This document shows, piece by piece, positions 1-8,135 of a stretch of 64,000 nt of DNA (within the stretch, counting starts at the first letter, position 1; each line of letters begins with the position of its first letter). Origin of the DNA: a virus; the IMG/VR virus record IMGVR_UViG_3300028908_000005, positions 1 to 64,000 of that record, one strand, 5' to 3'. The notes below the pieces were generated by a model. It saw nothing but the letters and a program-made list of their open reading frames with translations. It did no database searches and was not told the origin of the DNA. Position numbers and translations under genes: made by a program.

Positions 1-55
1 TGAGTACCGTTACGCCCACTGGTGGTCGTTTTTCGGTAACTTTAGTCCATAACAT
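1..55 (-). CDS. N-terminal fragment of a protein running off the left edge
   Basis: An ATG at 55 reads leftward off the window for 18 codons without a stop, beginning MLWTKVTEKRPP. An AAGGAA Shine-Dalgarno site lies eight bases upstream. Too little is visible to name a product. It would be the next minus-strand gene after the one at 127-471. Confidence 0.4.
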   Translation of the reverse strand, partial: MLWTKVTEKRPPVGVTVL

Positions 56-126
56 ATCGCTTATTCCTTAATTTGTTCTTTATTATCGCCGCAGCGCGAA
101 CACGGTTTTAGTTGTTTACGCGTATG

Positions 127-471
127 CTAATCCTCGTACAGAAGCTCAACATAGAATGTGTTCTTTTTTGTTAGCAACGACATTGCAAACAGTAAATTCT
201 GCAAGAAATATACAAAATCGTATTTCTTTCCTCCGTAGTGGCAAACACCATGCGATCCTTTTGGTAACATTGCGATTCGCACACTGTCTACCGTCGGTTT
301 GTCATAAAAACGAAACCACACATTTTCTACATCTGCCGGAAACGTGAATACGTCGCGCACGATGTCTTCTGGTACGTAACAAAATTCTTCTTTTTGGCAA
401 TGAATGACATATTCACGACGTACATCAGAAGTATCCAAGGTTGCAATAATTTCAGCTATCGCCTTACTCAT
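127..471 (-). CDS. Hypothetical protein, 114 aa
   Basis: I do not recognise the family. The frame is open further upstream, but the ATG at 471 (MSKAIAEIIATL) is preceded by GGGATATATCT, the only good ribosome site, and the upstream extension is Arg/Ala-rich and overlaps the next gene. The protein looks soluble, with many aromatic residues in the second half and an acidic end (LLYED). It overlaps the 3' end of the zinc-motif membrane protein by 8 bases, so the two are probably cotranslated. Confidence 0.6.
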   Translation of the reverse strand: MSKAIAEIIATLDTSDVRREYVIHCQKEEFCYVPEDIVRDVFTFPADVENVWFRFYDKPTVDSVRIAMLPKGSHGVCHYGGKKYDFVYFLQNLLFAMSLLTKKNTFYVELLYED

Positions 472-655
472 AGATATATCCCTTGCCGTGACACGTCCCG
501 CACGTATCCCAGAATCCGCCCCACTGCCCGGAGCGGAACTGGCCCGTGCCTTTGCACGTCGGACAGACACGACGCTTCGTGCCTCGCGGTCTCCCACCAA
601 GCCAGATGCCGAGAATTAGTGCGGCAAGAAATATGAAGCCAAGTAAGTTATTCAT
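464..655 (-). CDS. Small membrane-anchored zinc-motif protein
   Basis: About 63 aa. Residues 4-22 form one hydrophobic helix (NLLGFIFLAALILGIWLG). A basic stretch follows, then two CxxCxGxG-type motifs (CPTCKGTGQ and CGTCHGKGY) like one half of a DnaJ cysteine-rich zinc finger. No J domain is present, so this is not a DnaJ. The basic residues after the helix predict a cytoplasmic zinc knuckle. Start choice is uncertain: the frame also opens at 673, and I chose the ATG at 655 because it overlaps the preceding stop by only 8 bases. Partner and role unknown. Confidence 0.6.
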   Translation of the reverse strand: MNNLLGFIFLAALILGIWLGGRPRGTKRRVCPTCKGTGQFRSGQWGGFWDTCGTCHGKGYIYE

Positions 656-872
656 CTGAATCGCAAAGTCCATCAGATACGCGAAGACACAAACTTAAAC
701 TGATTACGCCACTAACCACACCGAGTATCAACATCGGTGTGGTTATGTAAACTCCGTCACCCGCGAGCAACCACGCCGGTGCAGCAGTTTTCAGATACGC
801 TGTTATCGGAAACAGCGCCAGCATGAACAAAAACAGCAACAGCGAAAAGAAACCGTAAGCGAACCGCTCCAT
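648..872 (-). CDS. Small two-helix membrane protein, paralogue of the 1037-1252 gene
   Basis: 74 aa with two hydrophobic segments (about residues 8-26 and 44-64). The first carries LFLF..A..PITAYLK followed by APAW, a pattern shared with the protein at 1037-1252 (LFLF..ATIPLTAFLK, APAW, then Y, P and LGV in register). The start is fixed by a strong GGAGGAGG site six to eight bases before the ATG. Likely an inner-membrane protein; no function can be assigned. Confidence 0.7.
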   Translation of the reverse strand: MERFAYGFFSLLLFLFMLALFPITAYLKTAAPAWLLAGDGVYITTPMLILGVVSGVISLSLCLRVSDGLCDSDE

Positions 873-887
873 TATTTCCTCCTCCGC

Positions 888-971
888 TTACTCTGTAAAA
901 TATGCCGCTGTAAAGAGGCCAATAACGAAAAACGCAATGCCTACACCAACTAGCAAAATAATGTGTGCCAT
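888..971 (-). CDS. 27-residue single-helix membrane peptide
   Basis: Two adjacent ATGs at 974 and 971 follow a consensus GGAGGT site. The second has the better spacing and gives MAHIILLVGVGIAF..., ending AAYFTE. Nearly the whole peptide is one transmembrane helix. It lies between the two paralogous membrane proteins with its stop 16 bases before the next start, consistent with a cluster of small phage membrane proteins. Confidence 0.55.
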   Translation of the reverse strand: MAHIILLVGVGIAFFVIGLFTAAYFTE

Positions 972-1036
972 CATGTACCTCCAATCGCTTTCAGTAAACG
1001 CTGTAACCTACCCCAAACAATAACCAACTCGACAAC

Positions 1037-1252
1037 TCACGCGTCGTCACACGCTGCTTCTACGAACAGAAGCCAACAAAGTCCACCTGCCGCGACACCA
1101 AGCATCCGCAACGGTGACTCGATATAGTAGTAACCACCGTCAGCGCGCGCCCACGCGGGCGCTGTATGCTTCAGAAAAGCTGTAAGCGGTATCGTTGCAA
1201 CCGCGAACAAAAACAATACAACTGACAAGAAAATGTAAATAGCCTTTCTCAT
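1037..1252 (-). CDS. Small two-helix membrane protein, paralogue of the 648-872 gene
   Basis: 71 aa; AGGAG precedes the ATG by six bases. Two hydrophobic segments, with the LFLFAVATIP.TAFLK and APAW pattern in the first, match the neighbour at 648-872 in order and spacing. The C-terminus is acidic (VEAACDDA). The pair looks like a small gene duplication within the membrane-protein cluster. Function unknown. Confidence 0.7.
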   Translation of the reverse strand: MRKAIYIFLSVVLFLFAVATIPLTAFLKHTAPAWARADGGYYYIESPLRMLGVAAGGLCWLLFVEAACDDA

Positions 1253-1255
1253 ATC

Positions 1256-1480
1256 TCACTCCTGCTGCTGCGAAAGCGGCAGCACGCTCGGCACGCGATA
1301 ACCGATAACAACCGGTTCAAGCTGATCTTCCGCGCGCAGCTCAATGCCTCGCGTGCGGACTACATCCTCTGTGCTCGCCAACGGTTCGCCGCTGTAGCGA
1401 AACATCAAATACAATTGGCTATCGTCGAGCGTACGATGCTGCCATACGTCAACGACTAAGTATCTATCATCTGTACTCAT
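1256..1480 (-). CDS. Hypothetical protein, 74 aa
   Basis: Compact soluble protein starting MSTDDRYLVVDVWQ and ending PLSQQQE. It is mixed alpha/beta by composition and rich in acidic residues, with no motif I recognise. It lies directly downstream of the radical SAM gene (40-base gap) and could be a partner of it, but nothing in the sequence shows that. Confidence 0.55.
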   Translation of the reverse strand: MSTDDRYLVVDVWQHRTLDDSQLYLMFRYSGEPLASTEDVVRTRGIELRAEDQLEPVVIGYRVPSVLPLSQQQE

Positions 1481-1519
1481 ATTGTGTATTGATCCTATAA
1501 CCGAATGTTTTCAAGCCGC

Positions 1520-2167
1520 TTATACAGTCGCTTCCTCAAATGCTTCGGCGAACTCTTTGCTCCGATGACACATAGCTAGAACTGACTCGTATGGCTCTTC
1601 GATACCGGTATCGACATGACCGATCACCGGAGCATCAGCACAACCGCATTGGTAAATAGTGCCGTTCGGTACGACGAAACACTCGTCGCAAACACAACGT
1701 AATCGCATCGACTCGGGCGGTTCGTCCGCGCGATCGAGACCAGATGTCTCCAAGTATCGACCCACCAAAAATGGATCCACTATCGTTCTGACGTTGTTAC
1801 CAAACGCTTCGATCACATCACAAGAAATAGGCTCGTGCCATTCGTCTAAGCTAAGAACACCGGTAATCGCACCGGCTTTTGCCAATCTCGCAATCATCAA
1901 GGCTCGCATTCGCCGTTTGCCGTTCGTCGCAACAAACGGTGATAGCTCGCTATCTGACATCGCAATCGCTTCAAGTAAAAACCGCTCGAACTGCGGATGC
2001 ACCGTCGGCTCGCCGCCGCCCAAACAGATGTACTCACCGTAGTTGGCCGCAAGCCGTAACGCCGCGGCAAACACCCTATGCGGCATGTCTTCGCCAGCAC
2101 CCGGCGCGCACGAAAAACAGCAGTGACCGCAGCGCATGTTACACCGCGTAGTTATCTGCAAATACAC
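1520..2167 (-). CDS. Radical SAM enzyme, compact (215 aa)
   Basis: The cluster-binding CxxxCxxC is at residues 9-16 (TRCNMRCGHC), right at the N-terminus. GGGEPT follows at about residues 50-55, the SAM-binding GGE motif. The C-terminal third holds further cysteines (CVCDEC, then YQCGC), resembling a shortened SPASM/twitch auxiliary-cluster region. Such enzymes use a [4Fe-4S] cluster and SAM to start radical chemistry, often on peptides; the substrate is not evident. The start is GTG, sharing its G with the TAG stop of the upstream paralogue-array gene, with AAGGA nine bases upstream. At 215 aa it is shorter than most peptide-modifying members. Confidence 0.8.
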   Translation of the reverse strand: MYLQITTRCNMRCGHCCFSCAPGAGEDMPHRVFAAALRLAANYGEYICLGGGEPTVHPQFERFLLEAIAMSDSELSPFVATNGKRRMRALMIARLAKAGAITGVLSLDEWHEPISCDVIEAFGNNVRTIVDPFLVGRYLETSGLDRADEPPESMRLRCVCDECFVVPNGTIYQCGCADAPVIGHVDTGIEEPYESVLAMCHRSKEFAEAFEEATV

Positions 2168-2700
2168 TACGACGATTCCTTTGCAGCTATTTCGTAGATA
2201 CGATCTTTATATTCTTGCCATGTTGACGATGATGCTGCCGCCTGCAATGACAACAACACCCACAATGCCCAAGTCTCTCGCGGCACCCAGTACGGTGCGT
2301 AAAGAGCGCCTTTACGCGCGCTGCGATACGCGGTCTCCCATTTACACAGCGTATAGCAATATTGCAGCGTCGCAGTAGGCGTTTCTTGCGTGGGCCATGT
2401 GGGAAATAATAGAAATGTGCCTGAGTCAGACTGCCGCGAAAACTCTTCTGTCAACCCGGCGAGGTCAAATCGCTCTAGAAGCGATACGCCATCGAGAGAC
2501 TCGATATGACTGTAAGACAAGATCTCGCGGGGCGTGAAAATTGTCAATAATGTTTGAATGTCCAAATACCGAGAGCGCAACAGCGCAGCAGTTGCAAGCG
2601 TCAGCACACCAGCAGCCAACCATTCCGGCCCTGGCGGATCAAGCGTATAAACACGTAACTGCCGCGTCGTTAAATCACGCAATGTTAACTGCTCAGCCAT
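2167..2700 (-). CDS. Paralogue array member A1
   Basis: 177 aa. It begins MAEQLTLRDLTTRQLRV, then the family motif EWLAAGVLT near residue 28, a central LSYSHIES segment, and ends with Y.PYW, a helical LWVLLSLQAA segment and TWQEYKDRIYEIA. Subgroup A members A1-A4 are easily alignable by eye throughout. The ATG at 2700 is seven bases after GGAG, and the GTG two codons earlier is too close to it. It overlaps the stop of A2 by 8 bases. No enzyme motif is visible; function unknown. Confidence 0.8.
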   Translation of the reverse strand: MAEQLTLRDLTTRQLRVYTLDPPGPEWLAAGVLTLATAALLRSRYLDIQTLLTIFTPREILSYSHIESLDGVSLLERFDLAGLTEEFSRQSDSGTFLLFPTWPTQETPTATLQYCYTLCKWETAYRSARKGALYAPYWVPRETWALWVLLSLQAAASSSTWQEYKDRIYEIAAKESS

Positions 2701-3238
2701 CGCCACTCTCCAAGCCGTCAGATATCTCGCAAATCCGAGCTTTGTATTCTTGCCATGTTGACGACAATGTTACCGCCTGCAACGACAATAACATCCACAA
2801 CGCCCAAGTCGATGGCCGCGTCCAGAATGGTGCGTAAAGGTAGCCCTCATACGTGTTGTGATACGCTGTCTGCCATTTACACAGCGTATAACGTCTTCGC
2901 ACCTCCAGTGTGGCAAAGTTCTTACGCGTCGGCCATGTGTAAAACAGCAAAAACGTACCCAATTCAGATCGCCGCGAGAACTCTTTTGTCAGCCCGGCAA
3001 AGTCGAACATCTCCACAAGACCTACGCCGTCGGGAGACTCGATACGGCTGTAAGACAAGATCTCGCAGGGCGTGAAAACTGTCAACAATGTTTGAACATC
3101 CAGATAGAGCAGGCGCAAACGCGCAGCAGTCCTACGCGTAAGTACGCCGGCGGCCAGCCATTCTGGCGCTGCCGGGTTCCCTGCCTGAATACGCAACTGC
3201 TGCGGTGTCAAATCTTGCAATGTTAACCGCTCAGCCAT
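2693..3238 (-). CDS. Paralogue array member A2
   Basis: 181 aa, the closest relatives being A1, A3 and A4. It shows EWLAAGVLT, then SYSRIESPDGV, FAGLTKEFSRRSELGTF, and the C-terminal TWQEYKARICEI. Compared with A1 it has a three-residue longer charged segment before YTLCKW. The ATG at 3238 follows GGAG by eight bases, and the stop lies inside the start region of A1, so coupled translation is likely. Confidence 0.8.
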   Translation of the reverse strand: MAERLTLQDLTPQQLRIQAGNPAAPEWLAAGVLTRRTAARLRLLYLDVQTLLTVFTPCEILSYSRIESPDGVGLVEMFDFAGLTKEFSRRSELGTFLLFYTWPTRKNFATLEVRRRYTLCKWQTAYHNTYEGYLYAPFWTRPSTWALWMLLSLQAVTLSSTWQEYKARICEISDGLESGDG

Positions 3239-3770
3239 CACCGCGCTCCAAGCCGTCAGCTATCTCGCAAATCCGAGCTTTGTATTCTTGCCATGCCGCT
3301 GCCGGCACTGCAGCCTGCAACGACAATAACAGCCACAAAACCCAATCCTCCTGCTGCGACCAGTACGGTACGTAAATATACCCTTCGCGAGTGTTGCAAT
3401 ACGCAGTCTCCCATTTGCATAGCGTATAACGTCTTTGCGTCATAGCAAACGGTTCTTGCGTCGGCCATGTGTGGAACACTAGAAACGTACCTAGCTCAGA
3501 CCGCCGCGAGAACTCTTTTGTCAACCCGGCAAAGTCGAACCTCTCCACAAGATCTACGCCATTGGCAGTCTCGATATGGCTGTAAGACAATACCTCGCGC
3601 GCCGCGAAAACTGCCAATATCGTTTGAGCATCCAGATAGAGCCATCGCAACCGTACAGCAGTCGTACGTGTAAGTACGCCGACAGTCAACCATTCCGGCC
3701 CCGGCGGATCAAGCATATAAACACGCAACTGCTGCAGCGTTAAGTCTCGCAATGTTAACTGCTTAGCCAT
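3231..3770 (-). CDS. Paralogue array member A3
   Basis: 179 aa. It keeps EWLTVGVLT, SYSHIETANGV, FAGLTKEFSRRSELGTF and AWQEYKARICEI. The FAGLTKEFSRRSELGTF block is identical to that of A2, whereas flanking parts differ more. That patchiness is what gene conversion or fast divergence between copies would leave. The ATG at 3770 has GGAG eight bases upstream. Confidence 0.8.
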   Translation of the reverse strand: MAKQLTLRDLTLQQLRVYMLDPPGPEWLTVGVLTRTTAVRLRWLYLDAQTILAVFAAREVLSYSHIETANGVDLVERFDFAGLTKEFSRRSELGTFLVFHTWPTQEPFAMTQRRYTLCKWETAYCNTREGYIYVPYWSQQEDWVLWLLLSLQAAVPAAAWQEYKARICEIADGLERGDG

Positions 3771-4308
3771 CACCGCTCTCCAAGCCGTCAGCTATTTCGT
3801 AGATACGATCTTTATATTCCCGCCATGTTGACGATGACATTACTACCTGCAACGACAATAACGACCACAAGGCCCAAGTCTCTGGCCGCGTCCAGGATGG
3901 TACGTAGACGTAGCCTTCATACATGCTGCGGTACGGCGTCTCCCACGGACACAACGTGTATCGCCTCCGCGTCGGCCTTTCCGCGAGGCTACCTTCTGTC
4001 GGCCATGCGTGGAACACCAGAAATGTACCCAAATCAGACCGCCGCGAGAACTCTTTTGTCAGCCCGGCGAGGTCAAATCGCTCTACAAGATCTACGCCGT
4101 CGGGAGACTCGATACGGCTGTAAGACAAGATCTCGCGGGGCGTGAAAACCGATAGTATCACGTAAGTATCCAAGTAGCGGCCGAGCAACCGTACAGCAGT
4201 CGTACGTGTAAGTACGCCGGCAGCAAGCCACGCAGGCTCTGCCGGGTTCGCCGCCCGAACACGTAACTGCTGCGGCGTTAAATCACGCAACGTTAACTGT
4301 TCAGTCAT
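3763..4308 (-). CDS. Paralogue array member A4
   Basis: 181 aa. It carries AWLAAGVLT, SYSRIESPDGV (identical to A2), FDLAGLTKEFSRRSDLGTF and TWREYKDRIYEIA. The segment before YTLCPW is longer than in A1-A3 and rich in Arg/Glu. The ATG at 4308 follows GGAG by seven bases, and an upstream GTG is too close to that site. Function unknown. Confidence 0.8.
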   Translation of the reverse strand: MTEQLTLRDLTPQQLRVRAANPAEPAWLAAGVLTRTTAVRLLGRYLDTYVILSVFTPREILSYSRIESPDGVDLVERFDLAGLTKEFSRRSDLGTFLVFHAWPTEGSLAERPTRRRYTLCPWETPYRSMYEGYVYVPSWTRPETWALWSLLSLQVVMSSSTWREYKDRIYEIADGLESGDG

Positions 4309-4840
4309 CGCCACTCTCCAAGACGCCAGCTATGTTGTATATCTGCGCTTTGTATTCGCGCCACGTCGGCAAAAACGTCGCTTGCCTGACAAGGAGAGCT
4401 ACCAACGGCGACACAAACGCGCGCAAACACATCGGCATCAGCAGCACACCAGTCTGTCGCAACCGCTGCGCAGCCGACCAGTCATACATCTCGTAACGAC
4501 AAAATCTAGCCGCCAACCTGCCTAAAGGCGAACACGCAAAGTCAACCGGCTGCGTATAGAAAGCTCCGCGGGCAGTCCGTACCGAAATCACCCGCATAAC
4601 CTCGTTCACGTCGATCGTCAGCGAAGCAAACTCGCCCTGGACAATGTCCGAATAATGCAGCGGCGGCAACGAAAGCGGACGGAACGCCGCGCGAATATCG
4701 TCAAGCCGCACGCCGTGTGATCGCAACGCCTGCGCGGCCCGCTTCGTCAACACGCCGGCGTTGAACCAATTCGCGTTCGGCATATCCATCGCATGCGCCA
4801 ACAATTGGTCCGGCGTCAAGTGGTCCGCGAGATCGACCAT
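4301..4840 (-). CDS. Paralogue array member A5, divergent
   Basis: 179 aa. Clearly related to A1-A4 at both ends (LTPDQLL, NWFNAGVLT near residue 26, and TWREYKAQIYNIAGVLESGDD), but the centre is almost completely different. That suggests conserved ends scaffold a variable middle. The start ATG at 4840 has GAGGG upstream and overlaps the stop of A6 by 25 bases. Confidence 0.75.
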   Translation of the reverse strand: MVDLADHLTPDQLLAHAMDMPNANWFNAGVLTKRAAQALRSHGVRLDDIRAAFRPLSLPPLHYSDIVQGEFASLTIDVNEVMRVISVRTARGAFYTQPVDFACSPLGRLAARFCRYEMYDWSAAQRLRQTGVLLMPMCLRAFVSPLVALLVRQATFLPTWREYKAQIYNIAGVLESGDD

Positions 4841-5370
4841 CCCAAGCCCTCTTTGTCAGCGAGCTCAATCGCCCTAAGACGTATCGCCGCCGGCGTCGGC
4901 CGCGCGTAAGCTTGTTGTGCCACGTACAACTCTAAGCGAGTACGCGGAAGTATAAATATAGGCACGTACACGTAAGACCGAGAGTAGCCTTCTTCCCCAG
5001 TAACCTCGTGCGCCAAATCCCACCCGACTCGCGTCATATGCCACACCACCTCCCACTCCAAAATCGCGAACATTATCGGTATGTTGCTTGTATCCAGAAA
5101 CGGATCGGCAAAATCATACATACGGAAGGCGCCGTACGGTCCGCGACGCGTAAATACGTCTAAGAATTGCGGCAGTCGCACATACGGCGTAGGAAGCCCG
5201 CCGGAGTTGTCCACTGCGATAAATGTTTTGACCTCCTCCGGCGACATCGTCTCCGCAATCATCGAAGGGCAGAGATCGTGCCGCGAGAGCTGCATCATGC
5301 AATTGGCATACTCGACGCCGACGTTTTGCCAGGCTTGCGTCGCCCGCGAACATACATCTAAAAGCGACAT
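4816..5370 (-). CDS. Paralogue array member A6, most divergent of subgroup A
   Basis: 184 aa. It retains a tryptophan-glycine element (AWQNVGVEY), a YVYVPIF segment where others have VP.W, and a C-terminal helical stretch (AIRLRAIELADKE). It lacks the LTLRDLT opening of A1-A4. The ATG at 5370 has AGGTG upstream. Assignment to the array rests on position, length and these weak end motifs, so it is less certain than A1-A5. Confidence 0.65.
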   Translation of the reverse strand: MSLLDVCSRATQAWQNVGVEYANCMMQLSRHDLCPSMIAETMSPEEVKTFIAVDNSGGLPTPYVRLPQFLDVFTRRGPYGAFRMYDFADPFLDTSNIPIMFAILEWEVVWHMTRVGWDLAHEVTGEEGYSRSYVYVPIFILPRTRLELYVAQQAYARPTPAAIRLRAIELADKEGLGWSISRTT

Positions 5371-5378
5371 ACAATCAC

Positions 5379-6023
5379 CTACGTGTGTATATCCAACACC
5401 ACAATCGTTTGCGGCTCCTCCGAACTCAGGTCAAACGCACGATGGTTATACGGCGAAAAATCGCTCGCGACAAACGGGAAGTATCTGGCGTCCAACACCT
5501 GAGCCGCGCGGTATAGCCGCGACGCTCGGTAGCTCAAATCATCCGTACGCGACTCGTCAACGTTACGCCGAATCCGCTCAGCAATCTCGTTCCGGTCATC
5601 ATACAGTTTGACGATATAATCATCGACGTACTTGCAAAACTGCTCACGCAGCTCGGCAACCGACATCTTCTCAAGCCTCTCAATCTCCGTCTTGAGCGGC
5701 TCTTTCACTTCACCGAAAATGAACGGCGGTATCGGCGACACGTCAGATGAATAAATCGTGGCCATCGCCGCTTGATGCCATGCTACATCGAACGGTGGCC
5801 GCTCCTCAAACTCGTCTGGTTTGATACGCCGCCACTTACGCTTAAGCGATAAGCCGCCTTCAGGATAGTCTGCTACCCACATTTCGTTGTTTCTGTTGAC
5901 GATACTCAACGGGAAAAACCAGTTGTTCTCGTCAAGCGTCAGCTCGTTGATAACGAAGTCGACAGTGTCTTCGAGCCCGTTATAGTCGTTATCGTCGACC
6001 GCGATAAAATAACTACCGTGCAT
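5379..6023 (-). CDS. Hypothetical protein interrupting the paralogue array
   Basis: 214 aa and not an obvious member of the surrounding family: it lacks the W..GV and VP.W motifs. It starts MHGSYFIAVDDNDYNG, is acidic in its first 60 residues, and has a central amphipathic, probably helical, region (IERLEKMSVAELREQF, then DRNEIAERIRRN). The ATG at 6023 follows GGAG by six bases; the frame is open further upstream but overlaps B1 more. Function unknown. Confidence 0.65.
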   Translation of the reverse strand: MHGSYFIAVDDNDYNGLEDTVDFVINELTLDENNWFFPLSIVNRNNEMWVADYPEGGLSLKRKWRRIKPDEFEERPPFDVAWHQAAMATIYSSDVSPIPPFIFGEVKEPLKTEIERLEKMSVAELREQFCKYVDDYIVKLYDDRNEIAERIRRNVDESRTDDLSYRASRLYRAAQVLDARYFPFVASDFSPYNHRAFDLSSEEPQTIVVLDIHT

Positions 6024-6561
6024 TGTTAGCTCCAATGATTTTAGCGACGTCTCGCGACAGCACCGCATTTGCGCCCGCCTGCGCTAACGTCGCTAACGCC
6101 TCAGACCGATCTATCCACTCGTTAAAATCGGCGCTCGTAGAACATATCTGCGCTTGCCGAAGTAGCCATAATTCGTCCATGCCACACCACCGTAACCACG
6201 CAGGTGCCACTGCCGACACTACGGTGGCGTTGCTGTAACACCGCCCGACATTTAAGTCGAGATCGCACAGCGTACACCGCCAAGTGACATTTCCGTGATA
6301 CCACCGCATAAGTCCGCGATCCGCTTCACCAAACACTTCCCGGTAATTGTAATACGCCACTGGGCCGCCTGCGACGTAGATACCTGCCGTGATACCGTAG
6401 TAAAAGTCGACATCGTCCGGATAATATTCGTGGAGCGCACACAAGTTTTCATCGGATAACCAAGGGATCGCTAATTGATGCTGTTCGCCAAAAATGCCCG
6501 CCAGCATACTTAGCGTGCGAGCAGGTATAACCTTGGCATAATCTGCCGATGTGGTACGCAT
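6013..6561 (-). CDS. Paralogue array member B1
   Basis: 182 aa. Subgroup B features: WLS.E.L..L.E.Y.DDV.F..GI.AG.Y.AGGP in the first half, VAPAWLRWCGMDEL..LRQAQIC in the second, then FNEWIDRSE and LSRDVAKII at the end. It resembles B2 along its full length. The ATG at 6561 follows GGAG by six bases. A pair of cysteines (WRCTLCDL) sits mid-protein. Confidence 0.75.
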   Translation of the reverse strand: MRTTSADYAKVIPARTLSMLAGIFGEQHQLAIPWLSDENLCALHEYYPDDVDFYYGITAGIYVAGGPVAYYNYREVFGEADRGLMRWYHGNVTWRCTLCDLDLNVGRCYSNATVVSAVAPAWLRWCGMDELWLLRQAQICSTSADFNEWIDRSEALATLAQAGANAVLSRDVAKIIGANNAR

Positions 6562-6594
6562 TTGTATCTCCAACGAGCAGCCGCCGCACGCAGC

Positions 6595-7119
6595 TTAATT
6601 GCTTATGATTTCGGCAACGTCCCGCGACAGCACCCCATTTTCAGGTACGCCTAGCAGCACTACTAAATCCTCAGACATCGCTACCCACTCATTAAAGTCA
6701 GTACTCACTGCGCATATCTGCGCTTGCCGAAGCAGCCGTAACTCGTCCATGTCACACCATCGCAACCACGCCGGGACCGCCACAGACACCATCATGTATC
6801 CGCGGTACATCGCCGTGCCACGCAATCGCAAATCTTCTAAGCTTCGCTGCCACGACAAGCACGTAAGCGATCGTCGAGAAATCGATAGCTGCTCACTGCC
6901 AAAGACGCACCAATAATCATAAAACGCAGCCGGACCGCCGGCAGCGTAAACGCCGGCCAAGATGCCTTGGCAAAATGACACATCGTCCGTGTAACGTTCG
7001 CGGAGCGTTAGCAAGTCTTCGCGAGACAACCACGAAAGCACCTGCTGTCGCCGCAACGCTGCTTCTGCCAACATGTTCCGCACGCGTTGCGGGACAATTT
7101 CTGTGTAAGATGCAATCAC
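6595..7119 (-). CDS. Paralogue array member B2
   Basis: 174 aa, starting at a GTG inside GTGA that overlaps the stop of B3; GGAG lies eight bases upstream. An earlier TTG in frame lacks a ribosome site. It shares WLSREDLLTLRERY, GVYAAGGPAA, VPAWLRWCDMDELRLLRQAQIC, FNEWV and LSRDVAEII with B1. Percent identity to B1 is visibly highest in the C-terminal half. Confidence 0.75.
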   Translation of the reverse strand: MIASYTEIVPQRVRNMLAEAALRRQQVLSWLSREDLLTLRERYTDDVSFCQGILAGVYAAGGPAAFYDYWCVFGSEQLSISRRSLTCLSWQRSLEDLRLRGTAMYRGYMMVSVAVPAWLRWCDMDELRLLRQAQICAVSTDFNEWVAMSEDLVVLLGVPENGVLSRDVAEIISN

Positions 7120-7619
7120 TTGAGCTTCTCCGGCCAAACCTTTCTAAGCTCTTGCATAACGCGTATTTCGTCATGCTGTGCCGACATAGCAGCAACGCGG
7201 TCGCATGCGTCCAACCAGGCGATATGCTTGCGACAACCTGTTATCGCCTGCATATAACACAACGCTTGGACTGGCGATATATCCGAACCTGAAAGCCAAC
7301 CTGGTAAGACAAACTCAATGTGCAATCGTGTTTCTCCGTCCCACCCCTGCGATGAATACGCATACGTGAGATGCCTAACCTGCCGCAACCACCTCCGCGT
7401 GGAGTCCCAATACCGCCAATTTGTAGAGTCAAACTGCCAGTCGACCTCTAAACAAAGCAAATCGGCGCCGGCAAGATAAGCCGCGCCTATCACCAACGAC
7501 ACTTGATCGCGTACTCGGTATTGCCTAATACGACTCAATACATCTTCCGGCACTCGAGTGTAGTCGACGCCTAAAGACCGCAACGTCAGATCTGCAGCCG
7601 TCCCTAGTCTTAGTTGCAT
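7116..7619 (-). CDS. Paralogue array member B3
   Basis: 167 aa. The C-terminal half carries the array signature (FVLPGWLSGSDISPVQALCYMQAI..., then AWLDACD). The N-terminal half keeps only YLAGADLLC in place of YAAGGP. The ATG at 7619 overlaps the stop of B4 by 10 bases and its own stop overlaps the GTG start of B2. Confidence 0.7.
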   Translation of the reverse strand: MQLRLGTAADLTLRSLGVDYTRVPEDVLSRIRQYRVRDQVSLVIGAAYLAGADLLCLEVDWQFDSTNWRYWDSTRRWLRQVRHLTYAYSSQGWDGETRLHIEFVLPGWLSGSDISPVQALCYMQAITGCRKHIAWLDACDRVAAMSAQHDEIRVMQELRKVWPEKLK

Positions 7620-8134
7620 AAATCACACACCGAATCGCGAAGAATGATAGGTTGCCAATTACCAGTACAAGCCGTTTCCTCGCACGCGTCCAGGAAGTCG
7701 TCGACACGCTTTGCAGCTGTGCAAACCTGTGCCAAACGCAGTACGTCAGCCGGCGATACGATCGCTGGCGTGACCCAAGCAGGCACTGGTGCTACGATCT
7801 CGTGTGTGCCGTCAAACCCGACGGTTACACTACACACCGACTTAATGTCGTTTAACGACTCCGGCGGTGATAAACGTCGCCACGGTCGGATGTTCGGCAA
7901 AGCCTCATAATCGGAAAACACGCAGCGTACCAAACGCAGCGATACTAGGCGGCTTTCAAGATAAAGCAAAGCAGCCAGCGCGCGGCCAAAATACCATGTG
8001 CCGAGCCCGGCATACCGCTGGTCCAACTCCGTAACGTGACTCGACTCCAAGTATCGCTCAAGCACAAGGTCCGGCACAGCAGCTTCTCGCAACACTATCG
8101 TCGCATACCCATGGTCGTATATTTCGTACAACAT
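7610..8134 (-). CDS. Paralogue array member B4
   Basis: 174 aa. Signature: VPAWVTPAIVSPADVLRLAQVC, then DDFLDACEE and a final ILRDSVCDLC. The first half has LYLESRLV, a weak match to the AGGP element. It starts with ATG at 8134, one base after the stop of B5, and has no strong ribosome site, so re-initiation from B5 is plausible. Confidence 0.7.
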   Translation of the reverse strand: MLYEIYDHGYATIVLREAAVPDLVLERYLESSHVTELDQRYAGLGTWYFGRALAALLYLESRLVSLRLVRCVFSDYEALPNIRPWRRLSPPESLNDIKSVCSVTVGFDGTHEIVAPVPAWVTPAIVSPADVLRLAQVCTAAKRVDDFLDACEETACTGNWQPIILRDSVCDLCN

Positions 8135-8135
8135 T

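Noticed and set aside
757-984. 75-aa minus ORF overlapping the first membrane gene
   Set aside because: Overlaps two genes with good ribosome sites and has no site of its own.
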